Source: Sphingobacterium kitahiroshimense
GTDB taxonomy: Bacteria > Bacteroidota > Bacteroidia > Sphingobacteriales > Sphingobacteriaceae
Reading direction: 5' to 3'
NCBI RefSeq assembly: GCF_025961315.1
Contig: NZ_JAOQNK010000001.1
Coordinates: 6,076,001 to 6,140,000, forward strand
Length of the DNA: 64,000 nucleotides
Made by a program: the position numbers and the translations under genes. Below are positions 24,778-33,217 of the stretch, in pieces. A model generated the notes under the pieces. That model saw nothing but the letters and a program-made list of their open reading frames with translations, did no database searches and was not told the DNA's origin. The first letter of the stretch is position 1; each line of letters starts with the position of its first letter.

Positions 24778-25944
24778 TTATGAGTTTTCTTTAAGTAGAT
24801 TTTCTAATACTGTTGTTAGATGTTCTATTTTGATATTACCATTTACAATCCGATTGGTTCTCATATCGACTAGAATATAACGAGGGTATGACACTATGCC
24901 GGCTTCAACTTGGAAAGCCGGGTATTGCTTTGAATCTAACCAATAATTGATAAAGTTAAAATTGTGGTTTTGTAAATATGATCTCCAATCCTGCATTTTA
25001 CTGTCCATCGATATGCTTATAAACTTTAATTCACTTTGATCTGCATATGCTTTTGATATTCTTGAGAATTCGGGATGTTGCTGTCTACAAGGGCCACATG
25101 CAGTGTGCCAAAAATCGATAATTAGATAGTTAGAATTACCACTAACTTCTTTTAGACTTTTAACCTTATTATTTTGAGATGTTAATTTGATTAAAGGAAA
25201 TAGAGCGTTTTTCTTATCGCTATAGGTTAAAATCATGTTGTCATAGGCATTATAGAGCAAGGTTGCTTTTTTGCTTCCAATAGTAGCAGTATCGATGCGT
25301 AAAACCGTATTTAAAATTTGTTCTCGATTTTTGAATACATGCCCCGAATTTATATAGTAAAACGAGGGGTTAGCTATCATGGATAATAACATCTCATAGG
25401 ATACCAATGATTGAGGATAATCATTCAAAATAACTAAATATTGCGCTAGTTTGTTACGATCCCATTCTTCTTGACGGCTATTATCAGTTTGTAATAGCGG
25501 ATCGCCAAATTCCCTATTTATTGCTACGATTTTTTGCATCTCCTCATTTAAAATAGAATTTTTAACATATACAATTTTTGTGTCATTATCGATACTGCAG
25601 TTTATATTTTTACGATCAATAATTACGGAGATTAAATCTCTATTGGGATTAATGTCCCCATTGCTAAAAGCTATATTTAATGCATTAAAATCTTTATAAA
25701 TCGAATCAGAAACTATAAAAGTTTCCGAGCCCGAAATATCTTTCGTTATTTCTTTTTCTAATGTAAAGCTAAAACGCTCATTTACGATTTGCTGCTGATC
25801 TAATTTGCTACTTTCATATAAACGATAAATATATTTTGGAATAGGATTTTTTCCATAAACATTTCCATAAATGGTCACTTCTTGTGCTTGCGCAGTTACC
25901 TGACAAAAAATAATAAACAAGATAATTTTGACTACTTGTGTCAT
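24778..25944 (-). CDS. TlpA-like thioredoxin-domain lipoprotein or secreted reductase
   Basis: An exported 388-residue protein. The N-terminus MTQVVKIILFIIFCQVTAQA is a signal peptide ending AQA. About 230 residues of low-complexity family-specific sequence (DUF4369-like position) precede a C-terminal TlpA/AhpC-TSA domain, with the active site DFWHTACGPCRQQHPEFS (CGPC near residue 283) and the cis-Pro region around SYPRYILVD. Such proteins reduce disulfides in the Bacteroidota periplasm, for example in cytochrome c or outer-membrane protein maturation. It stands alone, with 135 and 270 bases of non-coding DNA on its sides. Confidence 0.85.
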   Translation of the reverse strand: MTQVVKIILFIIFCQVTAQAQEVTIYGNVYGKNPIPKYIYRLYESSKLDQQQIVNERFSFTLEKEITKDISGSETFIVSDSIYKDFNALNIAFSNGDINPNRDLISVIIDRKNINCSIDNDTKIVYVKNSILNEEMQKIVAINREFGDPLLQTDNSRQEEWDRNKLAQYLVILNDYPQSLVSYEMLLSMIANPSFYYINSGHVFKNREQILNTVLRIDTATIGSKKATLLYNAYDNMILTYSDKKNALFPLIKLTSQNNKVKSLKEVSGNSNYLIIDFWHTACGPCRQQHPEFSRISKAYADQSELKFISISMDSKMQDWRSYLQNHNFNFINYWLDSKQYPAFQVEAGIVSYPRYILVDMRTNRIVNGNIKIEHLTTVLENLLKENS

Positions 25945-26153
25945 ATATTAATAGGATTTTATATTGGTTTATAATGATATATTTCTTATCACTAAATGAA
26001 TATAAAGATTAAATTTCACTATATCTCATTAATGGGGAAATTTAGTTGTATAATATATTGATTATTAAAGATGACGAGAGATCTAAATGAATGAAATTTT
26101 TAAATAAAGCATTTTTAATAAGAATGCCAATCAATCATCTCTATTAAAATAAA

Positions 26154-26183
26154 TTGTTACTTGCGTTAATCCTTTTATATTTA
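26154..26183 (+). promoter_or_regulatory. Candidate promoter of the DUF4476 gene
   Basis: TTG (26154-26156)-N19-TATATTTA (26176-26183), seven of eight matches to the -7 consensus. Start of transcription near 26190 leaves a short leader before ATG 26219, supporting that start over the upstream ATG at 26183. Confidence 0.45.
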
Positions 26184-26218
26184 TGTCTGTCGAATATAGA
26201 CACCATCAATCCTTTTTT

Positions 26219-27286
26219 ATGTTAAAGAAATCTTATTTAATTGCTGTTTTTTTGTTTTGCTTTTGCCTTGTTCACGGTCAAAATCGAAGTAGTCGAGGAG
26301 GAAATGTAACTGTATTTTCGGATCAGGAAGCATTCTACTTATACATCAATGGAATTCAGTATAACGAACGGCCCACGAAACAAATCAGAGTGGAGCGCAT
26401 GAAAGACCATAGCTACGATATTCAGGTTGATTTTGTCGGAAGAGAAAAATCGACACTTTTAAAAAGGGGTATTTCAATGGTTAATGAAGAAGGTTCTTTT
26501 TTGGATTTGACTTATTTGGCTAATGCTTCCAGAAGTAACAGAACTCGTAGTTTGACTTTGTATGCTTTATTTCCTGCAGAAGAGGATATGCCTGACTCGC
26601 GTACAGCAAATGTATTTATTTACGGTCGCCCTAAGCAAATGATTGAGGGAGAGTTTGATCCAGGATCTGGTGGTGATGATTATTATGGAGAACAAATGAC
26701 GAATGCAGAGTTTAATGCTTTTTTGAAAACGATAGATCAAGCTGGATTCGATAATGACAAATTGAAAATAGCTGGTATGACTGCTCCTCAGGTTGCATTT
26801 TCGGTGAATCAAATCAGAGAGGTACTTAAGAAGTTTTCTTGGGATGAGGGTAAGATTGCTTTTGCAAAAATGGCCTATTCTAATTGCCCGGAAAAAAGAA
26901 ACTATATGACCTTAACTGATCAACTTGCTTTTGGAGATAGTAAAAATAAATTGATGGATTTTATAAAAAATCAACCTGTCGATCGTGATTATCTGGAGAG
27001 AATGACTGAGGTTGAGCTGAATGATCTGATTAAAGCAATGAGACAGAATGGATTTGATGACGACAAACTTAAAGTACTCGGAACTGTAAGTGGAAAGGTC
27101 GCTTTTCCTGTTGCTTCGATTAAAAGAATTCTCAAAGAACTAAGTTGGGATCAGGGAAAGCTATCTGCAGCACAAAAGCTGTATCCGAATTGTATAGATA
27201 AACGTAATTATGCAACCTTGTTAGAAGAGTTTACTTTCTTGGATTACAAAGATAAATTCACAGCATTTGTGAGAAATCAAAAATAA
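26219..27286 (+). CDS. Secreted protein with two DUF4476 repeats
   Basis: A 355-residue exported protein of Bacteroidota. ATG 26219 starts a signal peptide (LKKSYLIAVFLFCFCLVHGQ); the in-frame ATG at 26183 would add 12 residues ahead of it and coincides with the promoter. After an N-terminal beta-rich domain (about 25-135), two DUF4476 domains follow. They begin NAEFNAFLKTIDQAGFDNDK (about 162) and EVELNDLIKAMRQNGFDDDK (about 262), and both end in a NCxxKRNYxTL pattern. The repeats are about 40-50% alike by eye and point to an internal duplication. Function is unknown. A two-way terminator separates it from the convergent hydrolase gene. Confidence 0.8.
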   Translation: MLKKSYLIAVFLFCFCLVHGQNRSSRGGNVTVFSDQEAFYLYINGIQYNERPTKQIRVERMKDHSYDIQVDFVGREKSTLLKRGISMVNEEGSFLDLTYLANASRSNRTRSLTLYALFPAEEDMPDSRTANVFIYGRPKQMIEGEFDPGSGGDDYYGEQMTNAEFNAFLKTIDQAGFDNDKLKIAGMTAPQVAFSVNQIREVLKKFSWDEGKIAFAKMAYSNCPEKRNYMTLTDQLAFGDSKNKLMDFIKNQPVDRDYLERMTEVELNDLIKAMRQNGFDDDKLKVLGTVSGKVAFPVASIKRILKELSWDQGKLSAAQKLYPNCIDKRNYATLLEEFTFLDYKDKFTAFVRNQK

Positions 27287-27300
27287 GTAAAGCTCTAATC

Positions 27301-27337
27301 AAATAAGGATCGCTAAATATAGCGATCCTTATTTTTT
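27301..27337. terminator. Bidirectional terminator
   Basis: Perfect 15-bp arms AAATAAGGATCGCTA / TAGCGATCCTTATTT around a 3-base loop, between two convergent genes, with T-runs on both strands. Confidence 0.85.
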
Positions 27338-27342
27338 GAGAC

Positions 27343-28317
27343 TTAAGGATGCTCAGTCACAGAGATCGATTCAAAAGGCAATTTAAGTTCAAGCCATTGT
27401 AAGATTTCGATATATACCTTTTCTTTGATCGATTCATTGAGAAGTTCATGACGCATCATGGGATGCAGGTGGTATTTTACATCCTGATTACCATGGTCCA
27501 TAAGGTCTTCAGCGGTCTTAATAACACCTTTTCCAAAATTACCTATAGGATCTTCTTTACCGCTTTCTAATAGAAATGGAAGTTGATTTGGAATGCCATC
27601 CGTCCAGTTTGGACCGGAACCACGATTGGCAACATATGCAGTCGCATAAAAAGCGTTGTTGGAAAATGGAATTCCACATAGTGTATCAGCTAAAAAATGG
27701 TCACGGTTTTCTTTTGCTAAACTCAACCAGTTGCTATTTTTTTGGTTAGGTTCATTTTTAAATTTTTTATTATTAAATGCACCAAATGAATAGTTAATAA
27801 AACTTGATCTGGTTTTAGGAAACATTTTGTTCAATAAAGCGAGTAGTCTTTCTCCTACAACAGCGGATTTATCCATTGTACCTGTACCGATGAGTACGGC
27901 TCCATGGAATAGATCACCAATTTCTTGTAAAACACAACGGGTAATAAAAGAACCCATAGAATGTCCTATAATAAAATGTGGTAGATCGGGATACTGTTTT
28001 GCAATTAATTTTGCCATCTCAATACCATCGTCTACTAATCTAACTCCCGGGTTTTCGCGTTGTATAAATCCTAATGCATCTTTATTTTTAACGGAGCGAC
28101 CATGTCCCAGATGATCATAGGTCATTACTAAAAAGCCGTTTGTTGCGAGAAATCTTGCAAAATCATCATAACGTCCACTATGTTCCTGCATGCCGTGCAA
28201 TATGAGTATTGTTGCTTTGGCTTTTTTTTCCGTGGGGAAGTAAAGAGTTTTAAAGATGTCATGTGTACCGCCTATGGTATCTGTAATCTCATGAAAACTA
28301 GATTCAAGATGTATCAT
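27343..28317 (-). CDS. Alpha/beta hydrolase, monoacylglycerol-lipase type
   Basis: Serine hydrolase of 324 residues, hydrolase_4 / serine aminopeptidase S33 type. Motifs: the HG oxyanion strand ATILILHGMQEHSGRYDDFA, YDHLGHGRS, the nucleophile elbow FIIGHSMGSFITR (Ser about residue 128), the Asp region LLESGKEDPIG, and the catalytic His in MMRHELLNE (about 287). The order and spacing are those of bacterial monoacylglycerol lipases and lysophospholipases. No signal peptide is seen, so it is cytoplasmic. Its neighbours (DUF4476, Ku) give no pathway context. Confidence 0.85.
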   Translation of the reverse strand: MIHLESSFHEITDTIGGTHDIFKTLYFPTEKKAKATILILHGMQEHSGRYDDFARFLATNGFLVMTYDHLGHGRSVKNKDALGFIQRENPGVRLVDDGIEMAKLIAKQYPDLPHFIIGHSMGSFITRCVLQEIGDLFHGAVLIGTGTMDKSAVVGERLLALLNKMFPKTRSSFINYSFGAFNNKKFKNEPNQKNSNWLSLAKENRDHFLADTLCGIPFSNNAFYATAYVANRGSGPNWTDGIPNQLPFLLESGKEDPIGNFGKGVIKTAEDLMDHGNQDVKYHLHPMMRHELLNESIKEKVYIEILQWLELKLPFESISVTEHP

Positions 28318-28576
28318 GTTTAATAAATCAATTGGGGTAAATCCTAAAAATATCTATTTAAAATGCTTGATGCTTGATCTTTAATCCAAAATTATGGCCT
28401 GTTGATTCACAAACAATAAACAGATGTAAGATAAGTCTTTTTTACCTAATTCTAGAAATTGTCTTTTATAGATGATTGAGAATGCTTGTGAAATTATGAT
28501 TTATTGATAAGACGTTTCTTACGCTGAGATAACATGTATTTTTTATTCAAAAGTTCTTTTCGTAAAATATGGTCAT

Positions 28577-29332
28577 TTATGCGAGACTTGCTTTTAGCTT
28601 GGCGAGTAGATCGCTGGCCTTCGTATTGTCTATACTAATTTTTCTGATTGTTGCTCTTTTTCCTTTATCTTTTTGTTTGATTATTTTTAGCAGATCTTCA
28701 GTATATTCATTCTTGTATTTACTGATGTCAAATGGTTTGCTATGTTGTTTTATGAGTTGAAGAGCCATATCCATTTCATTCTTCTGAATTTTGATTGTAG
28801 TGGGTAACTTTAACTCAGAAATAGCCCTAATCTCTTGCTCATATCGGATCTTATTAAGCAATAATGTGCCCTTGTAGGGTCTGACTATGGCAAGGTGTTC
28901 AACATTGCGCATGACGAATGATCCAAGTCCAGCAGTTTTACTCTTTTCAAGTGCTTTTGTGAGTAATTGATACGCTTTTTCGCCACCTTTTTGAGGTTCA
29001 AGATAATAAGGAGTGTCAAAATAGATGCTATCAACTTCGTTGAGTTGTACAAAAGCATGTAAGCCAATAATCTTTGTTTTTTCTGGACTCGCTTCTTCAA
29101 AGTTAGCATCTTCTAAGATGACATAATGATCTTTAAGAAAATATCCTTTCACAATGTTTTCCCAAACAACTTCTTTTCCGGTTTTTTCGTTTACTCTTTT
29201 AAATTTAATATTAGCTTGGTCTTTACGATCGAGCATATCCAGATCTAGACTGCTACTTTCCGTAGCACTGTATAATTTTACTGGAATATTAACGAGCCCA
29301 AATCCTATAGCTCCCGTCCAAATAGCGCGCAT
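28577..29332 (-). CDS. ku: Ku protein, non-homologous end joining
   Basis: Bacterial Ku of 251 residues, which binds DNA ends and recruits LigD. It starts MRAIWTGAIGFGLVNIPVKL, as nearly all bacterial Ku do, followed by RVNEKTGKEVVWENIVKGY, FVQLNEVDSIYFDTPYYLEP and the core beta-barrel segment FVMRNVEHLAIVRPYKGTLLL. The tail (KDKGKRATIRKISIDNTKAS) is basic and short, as in minimal Ku proteins. No ligD or polymerase/nuclease gene is in this window, so the partner must be elsewhere. The gene is preceded by a 60-base gap and a small ORF on the same strand. Confidence 0.92.
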   Translation of the reverse strand: MRAIWTGAIGFGLVNIPVKLYSATESSSLDLDMLDRKDQANIKFKRVNEKTGKEVVWENIVKGYFLKDHYVILEDANFEEASPEKTKIIGLHAFVQLNEVDSIYFDTPYYLEPQKGGEKAYQLLTKALEKSKTAGLGSFVMRNVEHLAIVRPYKGTLLLNKIRYEQEIRAISELKLPTTIKIQKNEMDMALQLIKQHSKPFDISKYKNEYTEDLLKIIKQKDKGKRATIRKISIDNTKASDLLAKLKASLA

Positions 29333-29392
29333 AGTGAATGAATTTTACTGTTTACAACTAGGAATTAAATTCTTTAAAAGTTTATCTCCAGT

Positions 29393-29584
29393 TTATAGGG
29401 AGCAAGTCTGTTTTAGTCTCCTTAATACTTGATCGATGTATTCCGGAAATTGCGTTAAGGCTTCTCTTAGGTGTCGTTCGCCTTCTATAAATCCTTCTCT
29501 TCGTGCAATTTCTAGCGCCGAAAGGTATACTTTTTCAAGATAACCCTCTGGCATTTGTACAGAATCTAAGTCAGTGTTGCTCAT
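29393..29584 (-). CDS. Small conserved-looking hypothetical protein
   Basis: A 63-residue ORF on the Ku strand: an acidic, helix-prone protein (PEGYLEKVYLSALEIARREG, then FIEGERHLREALTQFPEYID). It has normal Bacteroidota codon use and no overlap with another gene, and ends 60 bases before Ku. I recognise no domain. Either a real small gene or a chance ORF is possible; the amphipathic composition with balanced charges favours real. Confidence 0.5.
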   Translation of the reverse strand: MSNTDLDSVQMPEGYLEKVYLSALEIARREGFIEGERHLREALTQFPEYIDQVLRRLKQTCSL

Positions 29585-30041
29585 AGCTTTAAAATTAAAT
29601 ATTGATGTTTTTCGTTGTTGACTGATTTGGTATAGCTTTAAATAAATGATAACTGCTATCCTTTAAATATATAACATATTGATCTGTAAATGGTTTTAAT
29701 TTAACATGTTATTTTTAAATTGTTTTACGGATTATTTTGATGTAAAAGTTTTATTAAACTCAAGATGGTATTTATAGAAATTTGCAATTATTTATCTTCT
29801 AAATGTCGCGGAAATAATACGTAATAATTTGTACAGTATCGGTGTGTATAAATGGAGATTTTGAGCAGTATAAGGGACTGACTGAATAATGGAATGGCAG
29901 GTAAAAGCACAATCGATAATAATCGGTTTGGCTGTTTCGACAAATGAAAAGAGTTGAACAATGCTTATACCGTACATAATCTTCTGCGTTCCTTTTTAAG
30001 AAATTTAGATTTACTATTCCCTTCATTTATGATGGAAAAAA
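29585..30041. other. Intergenic 457 bases, no supported gene
   Basis: AT-rich. Two overlapping minus-strand ORFs of 61 and 75 codons exist, but their composition (runs of Cys, Tyr and Ile without domain pattern) and mutual overlap make coding unlikely. No strong hairpin or consensus promoter was identified apart from scattered A/T tracts. Confidence 0.4.
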
Positions 30042-31001
30042 TTAAAAAAAGTAAAGTATAGTCCCTAAAGAAAGCAGGGAAATGATGACCCAAAGTATTA
30101 TTCCTTGAAGGAACGGTTTTATCCCCATTTCGATAATGAGTTTACGGCTTAGTCCACAACCTATTAGGAAAAGTGTTAGTGTTAAACCTGTTTTTGCAAA
30201 ACAAGTGAAGATATGCTGATAGTTATGGATACTTGGTATATAGCTATTTGCCAACATGGCTACTACAAAAAGTCCTATAAACCACGGAATTTTTACTTTT
30301 GGACCATTGGTTTTAAACAAATAAGCTGCTAAAAAAGCAACAGGTATGATCCATAATGCTCTACCTAATTTAGCTGTTGTTGCTATTGCTAATGCCTCAG
30401 GACCATATTTATTGGCAGCGCCAACTACCGAGCTGGTGTCATGAATAGCGATAGCACTCCATATTCCGAATTGAAGTTGCGAAAGATCAAGCGCATTTCC
30501 AACTGCAGGAAATATAAACAGTGCTGCAGCATTAAGGGTGAATATAGTCCCTAATGCAATAGAAAGTTGTTTTTCTTGTACTCTAATAACAGGGGAAATA
30601 GCCGCTATTGCGCTTCCACCACAAATAGCTGTGCCGACAGCTATTAGGAAAGATGTTTTATTTTCTATTTTCAAAAGTTTACCAAGGAGATAACCAAAAA
30701 TTAATGTGAATGAGAGGAAGGTCAACGTTAATAGAAAACTTGTTTTTCCTGTTTCTAACGCTTTGTCTATTTGCATACCAAATCCTAAGCCAACAACGGA
30801 AGCCTGTAATAAAATATGCGTTGCTTTTTGATTAAGATGGAGATAGGGATGCCCAACTGTTTGGGCAATAACTATCCCTAATAGGAGCGCTATAGGAGGT
30901 GAGATGAGTGCTGGTATACAGCAAGTGATAGCTATCGTTACAAATATAATTTGTCGGATACGATTATTCCTTATAACTACTATTTTGTCCTTAATTTCCA
31001 T
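30042..31001 (-). CDS. YeiH-family putative sulfate exporter
   Basis: Inner-membrane protein of 319 residues with about 10 helices, in the UPF0324/YeiH family (putative sulfate or thiosulfate exporter). Typical stretches are GHPYLHLNQKATHILLQASVVGLGFGM, NKTSFLIAVGTAICGGSAIAA with the family CGGSAIAA motif (about residue 120), and FGIWSAIAIHDTSSVVGAA. ATG 31001 is preferred to the in-frame ATG at 31067: it is preceded by a Shine-Dalgarno-like AAAGGA and the extra residues are polar and unlike the family. Regulation is not visible; the gene stands alone. Confidence 0.85.
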   Translation of the reverse strand: MEIKDKIVVIRNNRIRQIIFVTIAITCCIPALISPPIALLLGIVIAQTVGHPYLHLNQKATHILLQASVVGLGFGMQIDKALETGKTSFLLTLTFLSFTLIFGYLLGKLLKIENKTSFLIAVGTAICGGSAIAAISPVIRVQEKQLSIALGTIFTLNAAALFIFPAVGNALDLSQLQFGIWSAIAIHDTSSVVGAANKYGPEALAIATTAKLGRALWIIPVAFLAAYLFKTNGPKVKIPWFIGLFVVAMLANSYIPSIHNYQHIFTCFAKTGLTLTLFLIGCGLSRKLIIEMGIKPFLQGIILWVIISLLSLGTILYFF

Positions 31002-31240
31002 CTCTATCCTTTCGTTACTAGTCCTGTTTTGATTTGTGTTTTTGACTGATACAAATGTCGTGAACACAAAATTTTGATAGAAATGGTGATTTGTTATTGG
31101 GTATTACCTATGGTTATGATTTATTATTCTTATTTGTTATAGGTTTATTAGTGGAAAAGTTGAGAATTTAGTTTACACTATGTTACTTTTAAAAAAGTGC
31201 TTTAGCTGACTTGGCTTTAATTGTAAGGGAGGAGTTTTAG

Positions 31241-31429
31241 AATAAATCGCTTTTAACTTCATCTGAAGTGTCGGATTTGATAAAATGCAATAATGAGGCA
31301 TCAAAGCTATACGGTATCAAAGCAATTCCTCAGAATTATTTGATTGGTCATGATGGAAAGATTGTTGCTATCAATGTTAAGGGAGAGTTTTTATTTAAAA
31401 AATTAAAACAAATATTTGAAGGAAAATAA
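31241..31429 (+). pseudogene. Remnant of a TlpA-like thioredoxin gene
   Basis: About 60 codons of the C-terminal end of a thioredoxin-like protein: SEVSDLIKCNNEASKLYGIK, then AIPQNYLIGHDGKIVAINVK and a lysine-rich end before TAA 31427-31429. This matches the last third of Bacteroidota TlpA proteins (the IP cis-Pro, NYLI, GKI pattern). An in-frame TAG stands at 31238-31240, and no start codon or CxxC active site is upstream, so the 5' part is lost or scrambled. A good terminator follows at 31457-31486. The remnant lies 80 bases from an IS4-family element. Confidence 0.7.
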
Positions 31430-31456
31430 TTTTAATTATTATTGGAGCTTCGTTGT

Positions 31457-31486
31457 AGGTCAGAAGTTTTACTTCTGACCTTTTTT
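31457..31486 (+). terminator. Rho-independent terminator
   Basis: Perfect 11-bp stem AGGTCAGAAGT / ACTTCTGACCT with a TTTT loop and T6 tail, after the thioredoxin remnant. It shows that a functional gene once ended here. Confidence 0.85.
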
Positions 31487-31510
31487 ATGCATTTGATTTA
31501 TGGCTAATCT

Positions 31511-32871
31511 CAGTACCGTCCTAAATAAATTTTAGGGCCATATAAATCCCTATCTGCTGGTGTTTCCATGCAGATTTTATTGTTACTCTCCGAATAAATC
31601 CTCCCTGTCCGTTTCAGAAAAGGTTAAACTGTCCATTTTGATCGGGCGGTTTGCCCGAAATAAACGGGTCATCGGCCCATTTCCACAGATCAATCTTCAC
31701 GAAGATATTCAGCCGTATGAAATTCACCAGATTTGACAGGTTCCAGCTATATTTCGCCCTTTTCTGAATATACTTGAAGAGTAATATCCCGATCAGGGCT
31801 GTCCATATCTGGATGTAAACGGCATTCTGGGAGGTGCCTACAAAACTGGTGACCTTCAGCCGCTGCTTGAGGTGTTTAAAGAACGTCTCGATCTCCCAGC
31901 GCTCTTTGTAAAGTGCAGCTACGGTGGCAGCCTTCCACTGAAAATGATTGGTCAGGAACTCGTATTCTAAATTTTTGATGCTGTCCCAAACCCGGACAAG
32001 ACGCATCTTCTTATCTCCGTACCGAGCTGCTGAGCTGCCATCCAAGGCAATAACCTGATCTTCAATCACCCCGGCTTCTTTCAGTTCATCGCTTTTCCAG
32101 GACTTCAATACCGTATATTTCATATTGGATTTGCTCCTTGTTACGAAAAAGCAGCCAGTGCTGTCCAAAACGTTCATCCAGGCGTAATCGACATAGCCCC
32201 GATCCACCACTACCACACATCCTTTGGGAAAGGATAGGGTCTTTGCCAGGGTGGATTCATGTGTTTTGCCATCGGTAATATGCACGAAGCTGGGCATACA
32301 GCCATCGTAATCCAGTACCGTATGCAACTTCACCGCACCTTTGGCACTTCGGAACCTTGCCCAATCAAACACCGACAGGCAGAGCGGGATCACCGTGGCA
32401 TCCATCAGCAGCACTTTGCGTTTCAGCATGCGCAGTTCTGAGCGAAGATGCGTCTGCTTCTGCCAGAGTGTGTCCAATAACCCAATATACAGGTCGCGGA
32501 ATAACACGTGGTCACGATGCGCATTCATGTAGGAAAGATTGGACTTGCTGGGCACCCTGCTGATACCCATGTGGTGCATATTGCCCGTCGTACTCCGCAA
32601 ACCGTTGCTGATGTCCCTGACAGAATCTGCAGACGATAAATGGCAGAAAAGCATGCTTACCAAATGCGTCCAGCTGTTGATCCCCTTGTGGTGCTTGTCT
32701 GACTCATGCTTGCGCACCAAAAAATTGAAACCACCGCGGTCGATAAGCGAGAGAATCTGAGAAAATACATTTATATTTACCATGGTGGTGATTTGTTTTA
32801 GCAAACTAAATATAGCATTCCATGCTATATCATTCACCACCACTTTTTAAAAAACGTTTAGGACGCTACTG
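31511..32871 (-). mobile_element. Complete IS4-family insertion sequence with 9-bp target duplication
   Basis: The ends form a 15-bp inverted repeat with one mismatch: CAGTACCGTCCTAAA at 31511-31525 and, inverted, CAGTAGCGTCCTAAA at 32871-32857. The flanks carry the same 9 bases, GGCTAATCT, at 31502-31510 and 32872-32880, a clear target duplication. The element is 1361 bp and holds one transposase gene. A perfect 8-3-8 palindrome (TATAGCAT/ATGCTATA, 32811-32829) lies just upstream of the transposase start and may limit read-in translation, as known for IS10 and IS50. It entered an intergenic site after a terminator, so no gene is broken by it. Confidence 0.93.
31614..32783 (-). CDS. IS4-family transposase
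   Basis: DDE transposase of 389 residues, intact. The N-terminal DUF4372 domain (MVNINVFSQILSLIDRGGFN) is followed by the DDE_1/Transposase_11 core. Asp motifs are seen in KVLLMDATVIPLC and VVVVDRGYVDYAWM; the IS4 signature YREK appears as YKERWEIETFFKHLKQRLKV, with the catalytic Glu. ATG 32783 is chosen; a GTG at 32843 would add about 20 residues but lies over the palindrome at 32811-32829. Base composition is clearly more GC-rich than the surrounding genes, which supports recent acquisition. With intact ends and target duplication this copy is probably active. Confidence 0.93.
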   Translation of the reverse strand: MVNINVFSQILSLIDRGGFNFLVRKHESDKHHKGINSWTHLVSMLFCHLSSADSVRDISNGLRSTTGNMHHMGISRVPSKSNLSYMNAHRDHVLFRDLYIGLLDTLWQKQTHLRSELRMLKRKVLLMDATVIPLCLSVFDWARFRSAKGAVKLHTVLDYDGCMPSFVHITDGKTHESTLAKTLSFPKGCVVVVDRGYVDYAWMNVLDSTGCFFVTRSKSNMKYTVLKSWKSDELKEAGVIEDQVIALDGSSAARYGDKKMRLVRVWDSIKNLEYEFLTNHFQWKAATVAALYKERWEIETFFKHLKQRLKVTSFVGTSQNAVYIQIWTALIGILLFKYIQKRAKYSWNLSNLVNFIRLNIFVKIDLWKWADDPFISGKPPDQNGQFNLF

Positions 32872-32880
32872 GGCTAATCT

Positions 32881-33217
32881 CTAAAGTCATTGTTTTACAG
32901 TAGGTTAAATTAAGTTATTTAGAATGTAGAGATGTTCTAATGCATTTAAAAATAGATTTTTTGAGCTTTTAACATTTAGTAGCAGATTCTTAAATACTAA
33001 TTGAATATACTATTTACATTGATAATTTATTAGGGTTTGCTGCCTGTATCATTAAGCACCACTTTTTTTAAAACTACAGATAACAGAAAGATGTCTTAAG
33101 TAGTTAATTTATATTTTGTTTTTTTTGACTATCATGTAAGATTGCTGTGTTCATATTTAATATTTGATTTTTAAATAAAAAATTAATAAATTTATATAAC
33201 CAATAAAATCAAAGCTT
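32881..33217. other. Intergenic 337 bases, nothing recognised
   Basis: Very AT-rich DNA between the IS4 element and the next gene. No ORF of note, no hairpin with T-run, and no complete TTTG/TAnnTTTG promoter was identified. Confidence 0.4.

Noticed and set aside
29792..30026. Two overlapping minus-strand ORFs of 61 and 75 codons before the YeiH gene
   Set aside because: They overlap each other in different frames, have odd Cys/Tyr composition and no ribosome-binding or promoter signal.
32259..32760. Plus-strand ORFs inside the IS4 transposase gene
   Set aside because: Antisense frames created by the higher GC content of the transposase.
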